Shown here piece after piece: positions 12,721-20,957 of a DNA stretch of 23,551 nt (position 1 is its first letter; each line of letters begins with the position of its first letter). The notes below the pieces were generated by a model. The model was not told the DNA's origin and did no database searches. It was given only the letters and a program-made list of their open reading frames with translations. Both the position numbers and the translations under genes were made by a program. The stretch spans positions 1 through 23,551 of the IMG/VR virus record IMGVR_UViG_3300042397_000536. The stretch is one strand, 5' to 3'. The DNA is from a virus.

Positions 12721-13566
12721 ATGGATTATTACGCTACCCTAGGATTAAAAAGAGGCGCCACAGACGCCGAAATCAAAAAGGCCTATCGATCGATGGCTAT
12801 GAAACACCATCCCGATCGAGGAGGTGATCAGGCCAAATTCAAAGAAATTTCTACGGCCTACGAATCGCTCAGCGATCCGGACAAACGCAGAATGATTGAT
12901 GCTGGTATGGATCCAAATCAGCAGGGCTTTCACCATCAAGGTCAACAGAACCCATTCGAGTTCCATTTTGGCACAGGTAATCTAAATGATCTGTTTGGAA
13001 ACTTTGGCTTCGGAGGTGGATTTGGCCGAGAACCTTTAAGAAAAAATAAAACCCTAAACATCACTATAGAGATTTCTCTAGAAGATGTCTTACAGGGCAA
13101 AGAACTCAATGCAGAAATAACCATACCCGGCGGTAAAAACAAAATGATCAATATTTCTATTCCAGCAGGAATAGAACATGGTCAACAAATACGCTACGAA
13201 GGTATGGGAGATAATTCCATACAAGGTCTAAGACCGGGCGATCTCATAGTGAATATACTGGTCAAACAACATGCTCGTTTTCAACGAGAGCGCACATCAT
13301 TGATCCTAGAACAACAGATTTCTGTATGGGATGCTGTGTTGGGCACAGACGTAACCATACAGACCTTAGATAATAAAACACTCAGCATCACTGTGCCAGC
13401 AGGCACACAGCCTGATACTGTATTAAGCTGCAGGGGCGAGGGCCTGCCTAATATGAGAAATAGACAGCGAGGAAACCTTTTGGTTAGACTAAAAGTGCAT
13501 GTGCCACAGAATCTCAGTCAAGATCAACGAGCACAGATTAAACAATTACAACAACAGGGAATATAA
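12721..13566 (+). CDS. dnaJ: DnaJ/CbpA-like cochaperone (class B Hsp40)
   Basis: This is a 281-residue protein. The J domain (1-60) starts MDYYATLGLKRGAT and holds H30-P31-D32, the motif that stimulates DnaK ATPase. A Gly/Phe-rich linker follows (about 83-103, FGFGGGFG). The C-terminal substrate-binding beta domains (about 110-265) include LEDVLQGKE, IPAGIEHGQQIRYEGMGD and GDLIVNILVKQHARFQRE. There are no CxxCxGxG zinc repeats, so it is class B, like CbpA. It should recruit the host DnaK. The ATG at 12721 is preferred to a TTG at 12706, which lies upstream of the predicted transcript. It is followed four bases later by clpA. A host-derived acquisition is likely but its age cannot be judged. 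Confidence 0.9.
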   Translation: MDYYATLGLKRGATDAEIKKAYRSMAMKHHPDRGGDQAKFKEISTAYESLSDPDKRRMIDAGMDPNQQGFHHQGQQNPFEFHFGTGNLNDLFGNFGFGGGFGREPLRKNKTLNITIEISLEDVLQGKELNAEITIPGGKNKMINISIPAGIEHGQQIRYEGMGDNSIQGLRPGDLIVNILVKQHARFQRERTSLILEQQISVWDAVLGTDVTIQTLDNKTLSITVPAGTQPDTVLSCRGEGLPNMRNRQRGNLLVRLKVHVPQNLSQDQRAQIKQLQQQGI

Positions 13567-13569
13567 ACA

Positions 13570-15924
13570 GTGATAGAACCCAGCAAACACCTACAAGATA
13601 TTTTTGAAAATTCTATCAATTTGGCCAAAGGTCTTGGACATGAGTACATTACTATAGAACATATTGTATATGCTATGATCAGTGATCAAGAAACCTATAC
13701 TCTGTTAGAAAGTTTTGGCGCAGATGCTGCCTTTGTTAAAACTAATCTCGATCACTATCTAAAAAACAATCTCAACGACATTAAGACCACAGAAAAAAAC
13801 TATAAACCTAAAAAAACTAATTCAGTAGAGCGTGTGCTGAATCGCTGTTTTACTCAGGTGCTGTTCAGTGGACGTCAGCGCATGGAAGTAGCTGACGTGA
13901 TTATCAGTGTGCTCAGTGAAAAGAACAGTTTTGGTTTTTACTTTCTACAAAAAGGCGGAGTCACTAAAGAAAAGTTTGTGAAATTTTTCCAAGAAAATGT
14001 CGTACAAACTGAATCTGTAGATGTCGAAGGCGAAATCAAACAGGTTACCAATAATCAGGTAGATCGTATTCTTAATCAATTCTGCACGAATCTTAGTCTC
14101 AAAGCCAAACAACGCAAGATTGATCCAGTGATTGGGCGAGATGAAGAGATTGAAAAAATACAGTTGGTGTTGGCTCGTAGAAATAAATCAAACGTGTTGA
14201 TGGTGGGAGATCCAGGAGTGGGCAAAACTGCCATCGCCGAAGGGATCGCTCGCAAGATACATGAAAAGAAAGTTCCTAAATTCATACAGGACCATCAGGT
14301 CTATACCTTAGATATCTCAGCTATGTTGGCTGGATCCAAATATCGAGGAGATTTTGAAGAACGTGTCAAGGCAGTGTTGGCGGCTCTGGAAAAGAAAGGC
14401 AAGATTATCCTGTTTATCGATGAAGCACACATGATGCAGGGAGCAGGAGCAGCTAATCAAAGTTCCAACGACATGAGCAACATGCTGAAACCCATATTGA
14501 CTAAAGGTGTTATCAAGCTGATAGCATCTACAACCTGGGAAGAATATCGCAAACACTTTGAAAGTGATCGTGCTCTGATGCGTAGATTCCAACGTGTGAC
14601 TATTGAGGAACCTTCTGAGGAAATGTCTGTGAAGATTCTAAAAGGACTTAAAAAGTACTATGAAAGTCATCACAATGTTAAAATATCAGATGCTGCCATA
14701 GAACAAGCAGTCAAACTCAGTGTTAAGTATATGGCAGATAAAAAGCTACCCGACAAGGCTATTGATATCATAGATTGCGCCAGTGCCAGATATAAATTAA
14801 AAGATGAAGAAGGTATGGAAGGTATACCGCAGATTGTAGACATTGAACAGGTGACTTACGAATTGAGTAAGATGATTAACATGCCTTTAGAAACCGTGGC
14901 ACAAAAAGAATCAAAGAATCTCAGTGATTTAGATTCGCAGATGAAGGGTGTGGTCTATGGTCAAGATCGTGCAGTCGAAACACTGTTGGATAAAATCTTT
15001 GTAAGCCAGGCAGGTATGAAAGCTCCTAACAAACCAATTGGTAGTTTTTTATTTTCGGGCCCAACAGGCACAGGAAAAACAGAAACTGCTAAACAACTTG
15101 CAGACAAGATGGGCATGCAGTTGATCCGATTTGACATGGGCGAATATCAGGAGAAACATTCTGTGTCACGATTAATTGGTGCTCCTCCGGGGTATGTGGG
15201 TTACGAAGATAATGCAGGGCAGTTGATTACTAAACTACAAGAACATGCTAACAGTATCTTACTACTAGATGAAGTAGAAAAAGCACATCCAGATGTCATG
15301 AATATTTTGTTGGCATTCATGGATAATGGATTCGTTACAGGATCGAATGGCAAACAGGCTGATGGTCGCAACTGCATCCTGATTATGACCAGTAATCTAG
15401 GTGCTGCAGACAATGAACGTAACTCGATAGGGTTTGGTACACTGGAACGTGACGACGAAGATGACAAGGCCATTAAGAAATTCTTTGCTCCCGAATTTCG
15501 TAATCGACTAGATGCTGTTATCAAATTTGGCAAGTTGGACCACAAAGTGGTTGAACAGATTGTTAAGAAGTTTGTGGGAGATCTCAATTCACAACTCAAA
15601 GACAAAGGCATAGAGATAATATTAACCGCCAAGGCAGCAAAATATCTAGCAGAGCGTGGCTATGATTCCAAGATGGGTGCTAGACCGTTGGCAAGATTGA
15701 TAGACAATGAAGTTAAATCACCCCTGAGTCGCAGAGTGCTGTTTGGGGATCTAGTCAACGGTGGTCGTGTTACTGTAGACATTGTAGATGATAAACTAGA
15801 TTTTGTTGTAACTGAATTGCCTAAACCGTTGACCAAAGCTGAACGCAAATTGCTGAAAGCACAACAGAGTCTAGAAGAGGCTGAAAAAAATGCAGAACCA
15901 GAAAATCAAATACACCAATCATAA
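13570..15924 (+). CDS. clpA: ClpA-like AAA+ unfoldase with ClpP-docking loop
   Basis: This is a 784-residue protein (E. coli ClpA has 758) from a GTG start, with an ACAGGGA purine tract upstream. The N-domain (about 1-150) has EYITIEHIVYAM like Clp N-repeats. In D1, Walker A is GDPGVGKT (213-220) and Walker B FIDEAH has D284/E285. In D2, Walker A is GPTGTGKT (497-504), Walker B LLLDEVEKAHP has D567/E568, pore-2-type APPGYVGYE is present, and sensor 2 is GARP (703-706). There is no ClpB-type middle domain. Residues 620-622 are IGF in NSIGFG, aligned with the IGL loop that docks ClpA on ClpP, so partnership with host ClpP is expected. The C-terminus carries an extra acidic/basic helix. All ATPase residues I can identify are intact. 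Confidence 0.9.
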   Translation: MIEPSKHLQDIFENSINLAKGLGHEYITIEHIVYAMISDQETYTLLESFGADAAFVKTNLDHYLKNNLNDIKTTEKNYKPKKTNSVERVLNRCFTQVLFSGRQRMEVADVIISVLSEKNSFGFYFLQKGGVTKEKFVKFFQENVVQTESVDVEGEIKQVTNNQVDRILNQFCTNLSLKAKQRKIDPVIGRDEEIEKIQLVLARRNKSNVLMVGDPGVGKTAIAEGIARKIHEKKVPKFIQDHQVYTLDISAMLAGSKYRGDFEERVKAVLAALEKKGKIILFIDEAHMMQGAGAANQSSNDMSNMLKPILTKGVIKLIASTTWEEYRKHFESDRALMRRFQRVTIEEPSEEMSVKILKGLKKYYESHHNVKISDAAIEQAVKLSVKYMADKKLPDKAIDIIDCASARYKLKDEEGMEGIPQIVDIEQVTYELSKMINMPLETVAQKESKNLSDLDSQMKGVVYGQDRAVETLLDKIFVSQAGMKAPNKPIGSFLFSGPTGTGKTETAKQLADKMGMQLIRFDMGEYQEKHSVSRLIGAPPGYVGYEDNAGQLITKLQEHANSILLLDEVEKAHPDVMNILLAFMDNGFVTGSNGKQADGRNCILIMTSNLGAADNERNSIGFGTLERDDEDDKAIKKFFAPEFRNRLDAVIKFGKLDHKVVEQIVKKFVGDLNSQLKDKGIEIILTAKAAKYLAERGYDSKMGARPLARLIDNEVKSPLSRRVLFGDLVNGGRVTVDIVDDKLDFVVTELPKPLTKAERKLLKAQQSLEEAEKNAEPENQIHQS

Positions 15925-16570
15925 ATTCTACGGCAAATGGCTGTACAAGGTTACTGTAAATCTCAGAGGTTGCACAATGCTGAGATTGCATACCATTGAT
16001 GTAATCAAAGATTTCTGTAAAGGTCCCGAACCCGAGATTGATCGATATCGATACAAATTAGAATATTGGAATAATCGTGAGGAAATTCTAGCTCTATGCG
16101 AGTTTTTAGAAGGCTATGATAAGACACAATATGCCACAAGAATAGAACGTAACACTATTGATCTGTACACCAATGATGTAGATTTTTATAACGGTGCAAT
16201 TATTAAATTTGGATCTCAGTTAAAACACTGTTTCGAGCCTTCCACAGATTCTGTAGACATACTTAACGAAAATAAAAACTCTATTACTGTAAAAAAACTG
16301 CCCAAAGATAGATTCAACTATAGGGTATATCTGTTACCACATAAAATGGCCAACGATCGTCCAGGTAAAAAACGCTACATTGATTGGTTAAAAACTCAGA
16401 TACCACATGTAACCTGCACACCTGCTGTGGAAAAATGGTTTTTAGCCACAGACTGGAACTGGGATCGCAGATATGTGCTGGTAGAAGATGATCAAACTCT
16501 GTTAATGATGAAACTGCGTAATGCGGATGTAGTGGGCAAGATCTACAACTTTGTGATCTCCGATAAATAA
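15890..16570 (+). CDS. Protein of unknown function coupled to clpA
   Basis: This is a 226-residue basic protein whose start lies 35 bases inside the clpA 3' end, with an AGAGG about 10 bases before the ATG. Distinct stretches are HKFYGKWLYKVTVNLRGC, DRYRYKLEYWNNREEILALC, PKDRFNYRVYLLPHKM and a C-terminal NWDRRYVLVED ... LLMMKLRNADVVGKIY. It is rich in aromatic and charged residues and looks like a compact globular protein. There is no signal peptide, TM, P-loop or obvious catalytic motif. Coupling to clpA suggests a functional link such as adaptor or substrate, but that is inference from position only. Confidence 0.6.
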   Translation: MQNQKIKYTNHKFYGKWLYKVTVNLRGCTMLRLHTIDVIKDFCKGPEPEIDRYRYKLEYWNNREEILALCEFLEGYDKTQYATRIERNTIDLYTNDVDFYNGAIIKFGSQLKHCFEPSTDSVDILNENKNSITVKKLPKDRFNYRVYLLPHKMANDRPGKKRYIDWLKTQIPHVTCTPAVEKWFLATDWNWDRRYVLVEDDQTLLMMKLRNADVVGKIYNFVISDK

Positions 16571-16573
16571 CTG

Positions 16574-16939
16574 ATGTCCAATCAAACCCGTGTACTACTA
16601 GCTGCTACAGCTGACAACAGCAAGTATCCTGTTGAACAATATTCTGCTAAGAGTCCTGCTGCGGGCTACTACAAAAACAACAACGGATTACACACCGCGG
16701 TATTTGAGTTTGATAATTTCAAGGGATCCGTAAAGATACAGGCCACTCTAGAACTGTATCCCGGCGATTCTGATTGGTTTGATGTTGTCTATGACTCAGC
16801 TGATGTTGTGTTAACTGCTATAGACAGCACCCCTGTGACAAATAATGCTGTGTGTACATTTACAGGAAAATTTGTGTATATACGTGTGGCTTATCAGCTG
16901 GAAGAAGGCGAGATCACAGAAATCCGTTATAGTTATTAA
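16574..16939 (+). CDS. Small beta-rich protein, unknown function
   Basis: This is a 121-residue protein, mainly predicted beta strands (VFEFDNFKGSVKIQATLEL, WFDVVYDSADVVLT, FVYIRVAYQLEEGEITEIRY), with one cysteine. It resembles small jelly-roll or virion decoration-type proteins in composition, but I recognise no family. It starts three bases after the previous stop, probably coupled. The late promoter at 16952 starts the next unit. Confidence 0.55.
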   Translation: MSNQTRVLLAATADNSKYPVEQYSAKSPAAGYYKNNNGLHTAVFEFDNFKGSVKIQATLELYPGDSDWFDVVYDSADVVLTAIDSTPVTNNAVCTFTGKFVYIRVAYQLEEGEITEIRYSY

Positions 16940-16951
16940 CAATTCAGTTTC

Positions 16952-16959
16952 GATAAATA
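16952..16959 (+). promoter_or_regulatory. Late promoter (GATAAATA)
   Basis: CGATAAATATA lies in the 44-base gap between 16939 and 16984, 24 bases before the ATG. It is the same octamer as at 8627 and 21214, and it is non-coding. It would start the block of modular virion-type genes. Confidence 0.6.
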
Positions 16960-16983
16960 TAGTATGACCTTACGGAACATACT

Positions 16984-18258
16984 ATGAGAGACCTTATATC
17001 CAAACTAGACGCTATCATCAGCGAAACAAGCCTAAAAGATCAAGACGATCTAAAAGCCAAAAGACGGGCACTGGACGATCTAGAATCAGATCCTACAGCC
17101 AGCAAAGATCCAGAAATTTCAGCTGCTATCGATCAACGTAGATCAGATCTAGAACGAGAAGCCAAAGCCAAGGGATTTTCAGAAGATTTTAAAATTGATC
17201 GTGAAGAACTTAAACCAGCACACGATAAAGGCTATGGCGATGCTGCCAAAGGCATAGACAAAAATCCTTATAATCCAGACAGCCCGGCATTTAAATCATA
17301 TCGCGAAGGTCAAATGGCTTACAAACGCAGTTTTGGTGAAAGTTTTGAAATAGGTGATGCTTTTGGTATCAGTTTTTCAGAAGATCACGAAATCGCCACA
17401 GAAATCGTAGACATCCTCGAAGATGGCATCGTAATTGAACTAGACGATGTTGCATTAGACATGTTGACCAATGAAGGGTTGAATTTCTTAGACGGTGAAC
17501 TAGAAGAAAGTGTAGCTGGTCCTAAAAAATGCTGGAAAGGTTATAGAAAGACCGGTACACAACCTGGTACTGGCAAGAACGCAGGCAAACGTGTAAACGA
17601 CTGCGAAAAGATTGGTGAAGATGCTGTAGAAGAAAGTGGTCTTCAATACTATACCGGAGTTAAGAAACACGGTGAAGAATACATGAAAAAGGCAGCGGCT
17701 GCAGGTCGTGAAGGTGCCAGCCAGAAAGAACTTGGCGCACTCAAAGACAAGTACAGTAAAGCTCATAAAAACGAAGATCACGGTCCTGAGAATCCAGATG
17801 CTGCCGTGAACTACGGCGAATACGATCGCGAAGGAGACATGGCCAAAGACGATCTACGCACCATCGATGATGCTGCTGAAGAACTATACAGTATCCTACG
17901 AGCAGACGACAATCTTCCAGAGTGGGTGCAAAGCAAGATCACCAAAGCTGTGGACTATATAGATACAGCTCGTGATTACATGAAGTCCAACAAGTATGCC
18001 GAAGATACTCAAACTGATGAAGCCAAGTATCAAGGACGTGAAGTGCCGTTAGGTAAGAAGATGGCAGGCGATGTTAAGAAATCCAAAGTATATGTGCGCA
18101 AGCCCAATGGCAACATTGTCAAAGTAAACTTCGGCGACAAGAAGATGCGTATTAAAAAATCCAATCCAGCACGTAGAAAATCATTCCGTGCTCGTCATAA
18201 CTGTGCAAATCCGGGTCCAAGACACAAGGCGCGGTATTGGTCTTGCAGGAGCTGGTAA
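16984..18258 (+). CDS. Modular late protein with two Cys-containing basic modules
   Basis: This is a 424-residue, mostly charged and probably largely disordered protein. Visible modules are an acidic N-terminal half, a Cys module at about 180-209 (KCWKGYRKTGT ... KRVNDCEK, C183/C207), a helical AAAAGREGASQKELGALKDK segment, and a C-terminal basic module at 394-424 (NPARRKSFRARHNC ... RYWSC) with C407/C421. I recall similar modules in several virion or head-associated proteins of aquatic T4-like phages. The exact role is not known; an internal head or scaffold-type protein is possible. The late promoter supports a virion role. Its TAA overlaps the next ATG (TAATG). Confidence 0.6.
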   Translation: MRDLISKLDAIISETSLKDQDDLKAKRRALDDLESDPTASKDPEISAAIDQRRSDLEREAKAKGFSEDFKIDREELKPAHDKGYGDAAKGIDKNPYNPDSPAFKSYREGQMAYKRSFGESFEIGDAFGISFSEDHEIATEIVDILEDGIVIELDDVALDMLTNEGLNFLDGELEESVAGPKKCWKGYRKTGTQPGTGKNAGKRVNDCEKIGEDAVEESGLQYYTGVKKHGEEYMKKAAAAGREGASQKELGALKDKYSKAHKNEDHGPENPDAAVNYGEYDREGDMAKDDLRTIDDAAEELYSILRADDNLPEWVQSKITKAVDYIDTARDYMKSNKYAEDTQTDEAKYQGREVPLGKKMAGDVKKSKVYVRKPNGNIVKVNFGDKKMRIKKSNPARRKSFRARHNCANPGPRHKARYWSCRSW

Positions 18259-18593
18259 TGCTGTTAAAAGAAATGTGGAGTGCTATCGGTGCACCCAAAG
18301 ACGATCAACAAGAAATTGATTGGCTAGACGATCTTCATCACTTTATTGACAATGATGATCAAATGCTAAATCAATATTTCTTTCCCGCTGTTAAAAGACA
18401 CAAAGAACATCAAGGTAATCCTAACGTATTCAAGGTCTACATAAGACCGATCGAAACCTGTCTAAATCACTATTGTGAAAAATACGACATAGATAAGAGA
18501 GAAGAAAAATTTCCCAAAGAAAAACTCATAGACCTAGCCAAACGGTTTGCTACTGAGCAGGAAAAATATCTTGAAAAAGGCGACTACAACTAA
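18258..18593 (+). CDS. Small protein of unknown function
   Basis: This is a 111-residue protein. ATG 18258 overlaps the upstream stop and has AGGAG upstream; an in-frame TTG at 18237 is less likely. It is mostly helical and charged, with WLDDLHHFIDNDDQMLNQYFFPAVKRH and YIRPIETCLNHYCEKYDI. The stop overlaps the start of the nucleotidyltransferase gene (TAATG), so the genes are coupled. No family is recognised. Confidence 0.6.
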   Translation: MLLKEMWSAIGAPKDDQQEIDWLDDLHHFIDNDDQMLNQYFFPAVKRHKEHQGNPNVFKVYIRPIETCLNHYCEKYDIDKREEKFPKEKLIDLAKRFATEQEKYLEKGDYN

Positions 18594-19639
18594 TGCTGCT
18601 GTTAGAATTATTTGAAGCCGGTGCAAAACATGTGACATTCTGTTTCGGCAGGATGAATCCTCCTACCATTGGACACAAACAGGTTCTTGATACAATGAAA
18701 AGTCAAGGTGGTGACATGCGGATTTTCGTGAGCCAGACCCAGGACAAAAAGAAAAATCCCTTAGACTATGCTACAAAAATTAAATTTATCAAAGAGATGT
18801 TTCCTGAATATGCCGGTGACGTAGTTGATAATGCCGGTCTTAACACCATAGGCAAAGTGGCTAGTTATCTACACGAACAAGGATATAATGCAGCGACCTT
18901 TGTGGCAGGATCAGATCGACTAGAAGATATGAAAAATCTTCTCACACAGTATAATGGAGTTGAAGGCAAAGCACATGGATTCTATGATTTTGAAGTTTTA
19001 GATTTTGTATCTAGCGGAGAACGTGAAGACGGAGCCGAAGGAGTAGCAGGTGTCAGTGCTAGCGGTGCTAGAGCTGCTGCTGCCAACAACGACTTTGACG
19101 GGTTCAAAGAAGCCACAGGTGCCGGTGAATTGTCTAAACCTTTGTTTAGTGCGGTTCGCAAAGGTATGAATATCAGCGAAAGCACCATCAACGAATTAGC
19201 AGATGACGACGCCTATTTTAAATTTATTCTAACTAAAATTAAAACCGATAGACCTTTGAGTCAAAAAGAAAAAGAATTCTTCAAATCATATCAAATGAAA
19301 AAAGACGTTGTAAGGTCTATATCTCCACTGTACAAAAAAAATGAAGGCACAATCAAAGAAGCTCCTATCGAAATGGATCCTGCCGATCCTATGGATCCTA
19401 TGATTCACAGTCATGATAAAGCCAATCCTGCTAAATTAAAGTATCGTATGCTACGTGCCGCTGGGCAATTGAAAGACCTCGCCGCTCGTGCTGACGGTGC
19501 CAGTCCTAGTGAATGGCAGATCATGGCTCGTCAGTTTGAAGAATTAAAAATGAACATGGAACAGATTCGCCATGCTTTAGATGAACTCAGTAGAATCAAA
19601 CGCAAAGGCGGAACTCGGTCTAGAGGAATCACGGTATGA
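18593..19639 (+). CDS. Cytidylyltransferase-like (HxGH-type) nucleotidyltransferase with C-terminal extension
   Basis: This is a 348-residue protein. The N-terminal 180 residues carry the nucleotidylyltransferase fold signature: FCFGRMNPPTIGH at 16-28 (the H/TxGH ATP/CTP-binding loop), GSDR at 106-109, and VSASGAR at 154-160 in the place of the ISSTxxR motif. Such enzymes transfer a nucleotide to a phosphorylated substrate, as in NMNAT, PPAT and CTP-glycerol/choline-phosphate enzymes. The substrate cannot be assigned. Residues about 190-348 are a charged, probably structural extension with an Asp/Met/Pro segment (about 255-270) and a coiled coil (about 310-335). Its position among modular virion-type genes is unusual for a metabolic enzyme. 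Confidence 0.75.
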   Translation: MLLLELFEAGAKHVTFCFGRMNPPTIGHKQVLDTMKSQGGDMRIFVSQTQDKKKNPLDYATKIKFIKEMFPEYAGDVVDNAGLNTIGKVASYLHEQGYNAATFVAGSDRLEDMKNLLTQYNGVEGKAHGFYDFEVLDFVSSGEREDGAEGVAGVSASGARAAAANNDFDGFKEATGAGELSKPLFSAVRKGMNISESTINELADDDAYFKFILTKIKTDRPLSQKEKEFFKSYQMKKDVVRSISPLYKKNEGTIKEAPIEMDPADPMDPMIHSHDKANPAKLKYRMLRAAGQLKDLAARADGASPSEWQIMARQFEELKMNMEQIRHALDELSRIKRKGGTRSRGITV

Positions 19640-20238
19640 GAGCCAAAGATTTTATACCCGCATCAAAGCCACGTAACTTTGTAGCCAAGAATTCTAAGAC
19701 CGCAGGTGCTGGCGCACACAAAGATAAAAAGAAAGCTGAAAAACAGGGTGATGTTAAGCACAAGAAAGATCTTGCTACTATGGAACAAGGTGTGGCGGAA
19801 GGCTCGTTAAATGAATTTGCGCCTGGTGCCGGAGACGAAGACGGTAGCGAGGATCCATACAAGTATCCCAAACCAGAGCGGTATCGTCGTAGTGCGGATT
19901 ACTTTGGTCGATTTGAAGCAGATCATTTTGATCGTGAAGACTTTAACGATGACACCGGTGTGTTCAAGGGTTACTGGGACCGTAGACAAATTGCTTATTT
20001 TAAGTTTGACAATCCAGAAAAAACTGGCGGGGACGATCCAGGCATGGGTTGGTACTATGAACCCGACTCAGACAGCAACGGTGATAACACCAGTTCTAAA
20101 TCTGCTGGTGATAACGCTGATGAACGCAAGCAACAAGAATTGTCAATGATTAATGCATTTTTAAAATCTGGACAAACACCGAAGTCGGGTAGTCAAATTC
20201 ATAGTTTAATGAAACGACACGGCCTAGCCAAAGAATAA
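19636..20238 (+). CDS. Modular low-complexity phage protein
   Basis: This is a 200-residue protein whose ATG overlaps the upstream stop (ATGA). The N-terminus MRAKDFIPASKPRNFVAKN is followed by a Lys/Ala-rich AGAGAHKDKKKAEKQGDVKHKK module, then EQGVAEGSLNEFAPGAG, an acidic aromatic region (DYFGRFEADHFDREDFND), and a C-terminal helix (QIHSLMKRHGL). I recall similar short modules recurring in aquatic T4-like phage proteins. VAE|G resembles a head-protease cleavage site (T4 gp21 favours I/L-x-E). Function unknown. Confidence 0.55.
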   Translation: MRAKDFIPASKPRNFVAKNSKTAGAGAHKDKKKAEKQGDVKHKKDLATMEQGVAEGSLNEFAPGAGDEDGSEDPYKYPKPERYRRSADYFGRFEADHFDREDFNDDTGVFKGYWDRRQIAYFKFDNPEKTGGDDPGMGWYYEPDSDSNGDNTSSKSAGDNADERKQQELSMINAFLKSGQTPKSGSQIHSLMKRHGLAKE

Positions 20239-20438
20239 TGTCTGAACTAGATCAAATTAAACAGCTTGCCGGTATCACAGAATTTCGAGGATATCGGCCC
20301 TACGGTGGCAGCAATATCTCAATCACTGGCAATGAAAAAGGCGAGTTAATGAAGAAGCACAATATTCGTCCAGGCACCCCAGAATGGTTCCAATTGTGGT
20401 TCAGCTTGCCTTATCTCACAGGAGAAAGACCTGTATGA
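20238..20438 (+). CDS. Small modular phage protein
   Basis: This is a 66-residue protein overlapping the upstream stop (TAATG). It has an N-terminal helix (SELDQIKQLAGI), a Tyr/Gly/Arg turn and a C-terminal GTPEWFQLWFSLPYLTGERP segment that I associate with proteins in this part of aquatic T4-like genomes. The stop overlaps the next start (ATGA). Function unknown. Confidence 0.55.
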   Translation: MSELDQIKQLAGITEFRGYRPYGGSNISITGNEKGELMKKHNIRPGTPEWFQLWFSLPYLTGERPV

Positions 20439-20953
20439 AAGCTCACGAGTTTGTTTCAGAACGCAAGAGGCGGCGAAAACCTCGCTGGGCTGCCTACGGT
20501 CCAGGCCCCTATGGCGGCTATGGCTATTACACTGGCTACAGCGGGGACAGTGGTTCATCAGGCGGTGATGGTGGTGGAGAAAGCATAAATCGCGAAGCAT
20601 CATATCCCGGAAACATAGGCATGATGGAGTTGGCCAAGTTCTTCAGCATGGCCGACGAAGAACAAAAAACTCTATTCAAACAACTGTTAGAGCGAGGCAA
20701 GAAAGGGCTGGCTTGGAAACTGGTACAAGACATTGTAGGTGTCAAACTGCAAGGTGATGAATTTAAAACTGATGAAAACTTTGCGGATGGAAAGAAACCC
20801 GGGCGCAAAGGACTGGCCAAACGTAGTGGTGTTAACACCAAGGCCAGTGTAAGTGATCTAAGAAAAACTGCTAAAAATTCATCTGGTGAAAAAGCTCGTA
20901 TGGCCCACTGGCTAGCTAACATGAAAGCCGGTAGAGCCAAAAAAAATAAATAA
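20435..20953 (+). CDS. Modular phage protein with Gly/Tyr-rich segment
   Basis: This is a 172-residue protein. ATG 20435 overlaps the previous stop (ATGA); a longer frame from 20384 would sit inside the upstream gene and is not preferred. Layout: a basic N-terminus (SERKRRRKPRW), a Gly/Tyr/Ser low-complexity stretch (about 20-49), a helical domain (59-105, PGNIGMMELAKFF ... LVQDIVGVKL), and a basic module (114-168, ENFADGKKPGRKGLAKRSGV ... MAHWLANMKAGR). The last module recurs, from memory, in other aquatic phage proteins. Nucleic-acid binding is plausible from charge but unproven. Confidence 0.55.
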   Translation: MKAHEFVSERKRRRKPRWAAYGPGPYGGYGYYTGYSGDSGSSGGDGGGESINREASYPGNIGMMELAKFFSMADEEQKTLFKQLLERGKKGLAWKLVQDIVGVKLQGDEFKTDENFADGKKPGRKGLAKRSGVNTKASVSDLRKTAKNSSGEKARMAHWLANMKAGRAKKNK

Positions 20954-20957
20954 TACT

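Noticed and set aside
15884-15891. A-run (A AAA AAT) at the clpA/226-residue overlap as a programmed frameshift site
   Set aside because: The downstream ORF is in the +1 frame, not the -1 frame such a heptamer would favour, and it has its own ATG and AGAGG.
13570-15924. ClpB (disaggregase) instead of ClpA
   Set aside because: There is no long coiled-coil middle domain between the AAA modules, and an IGF ClpP-docking loop is present.
16562-16569. GATAAATA octamer just before the 121-residue gene
   Set aside because: It ends five bases before the ATG, so transcription would begin at or after the start codon; it is explained by the Asp-Lys-stop codons of the upstream gene.
20945-20952. AATAAATA before the 86-residue gene
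   Set aside because: It lies in a Lys/Asn-stop run at the gene end and is too close to the ATG at 20958 to act as a normal late promoter.
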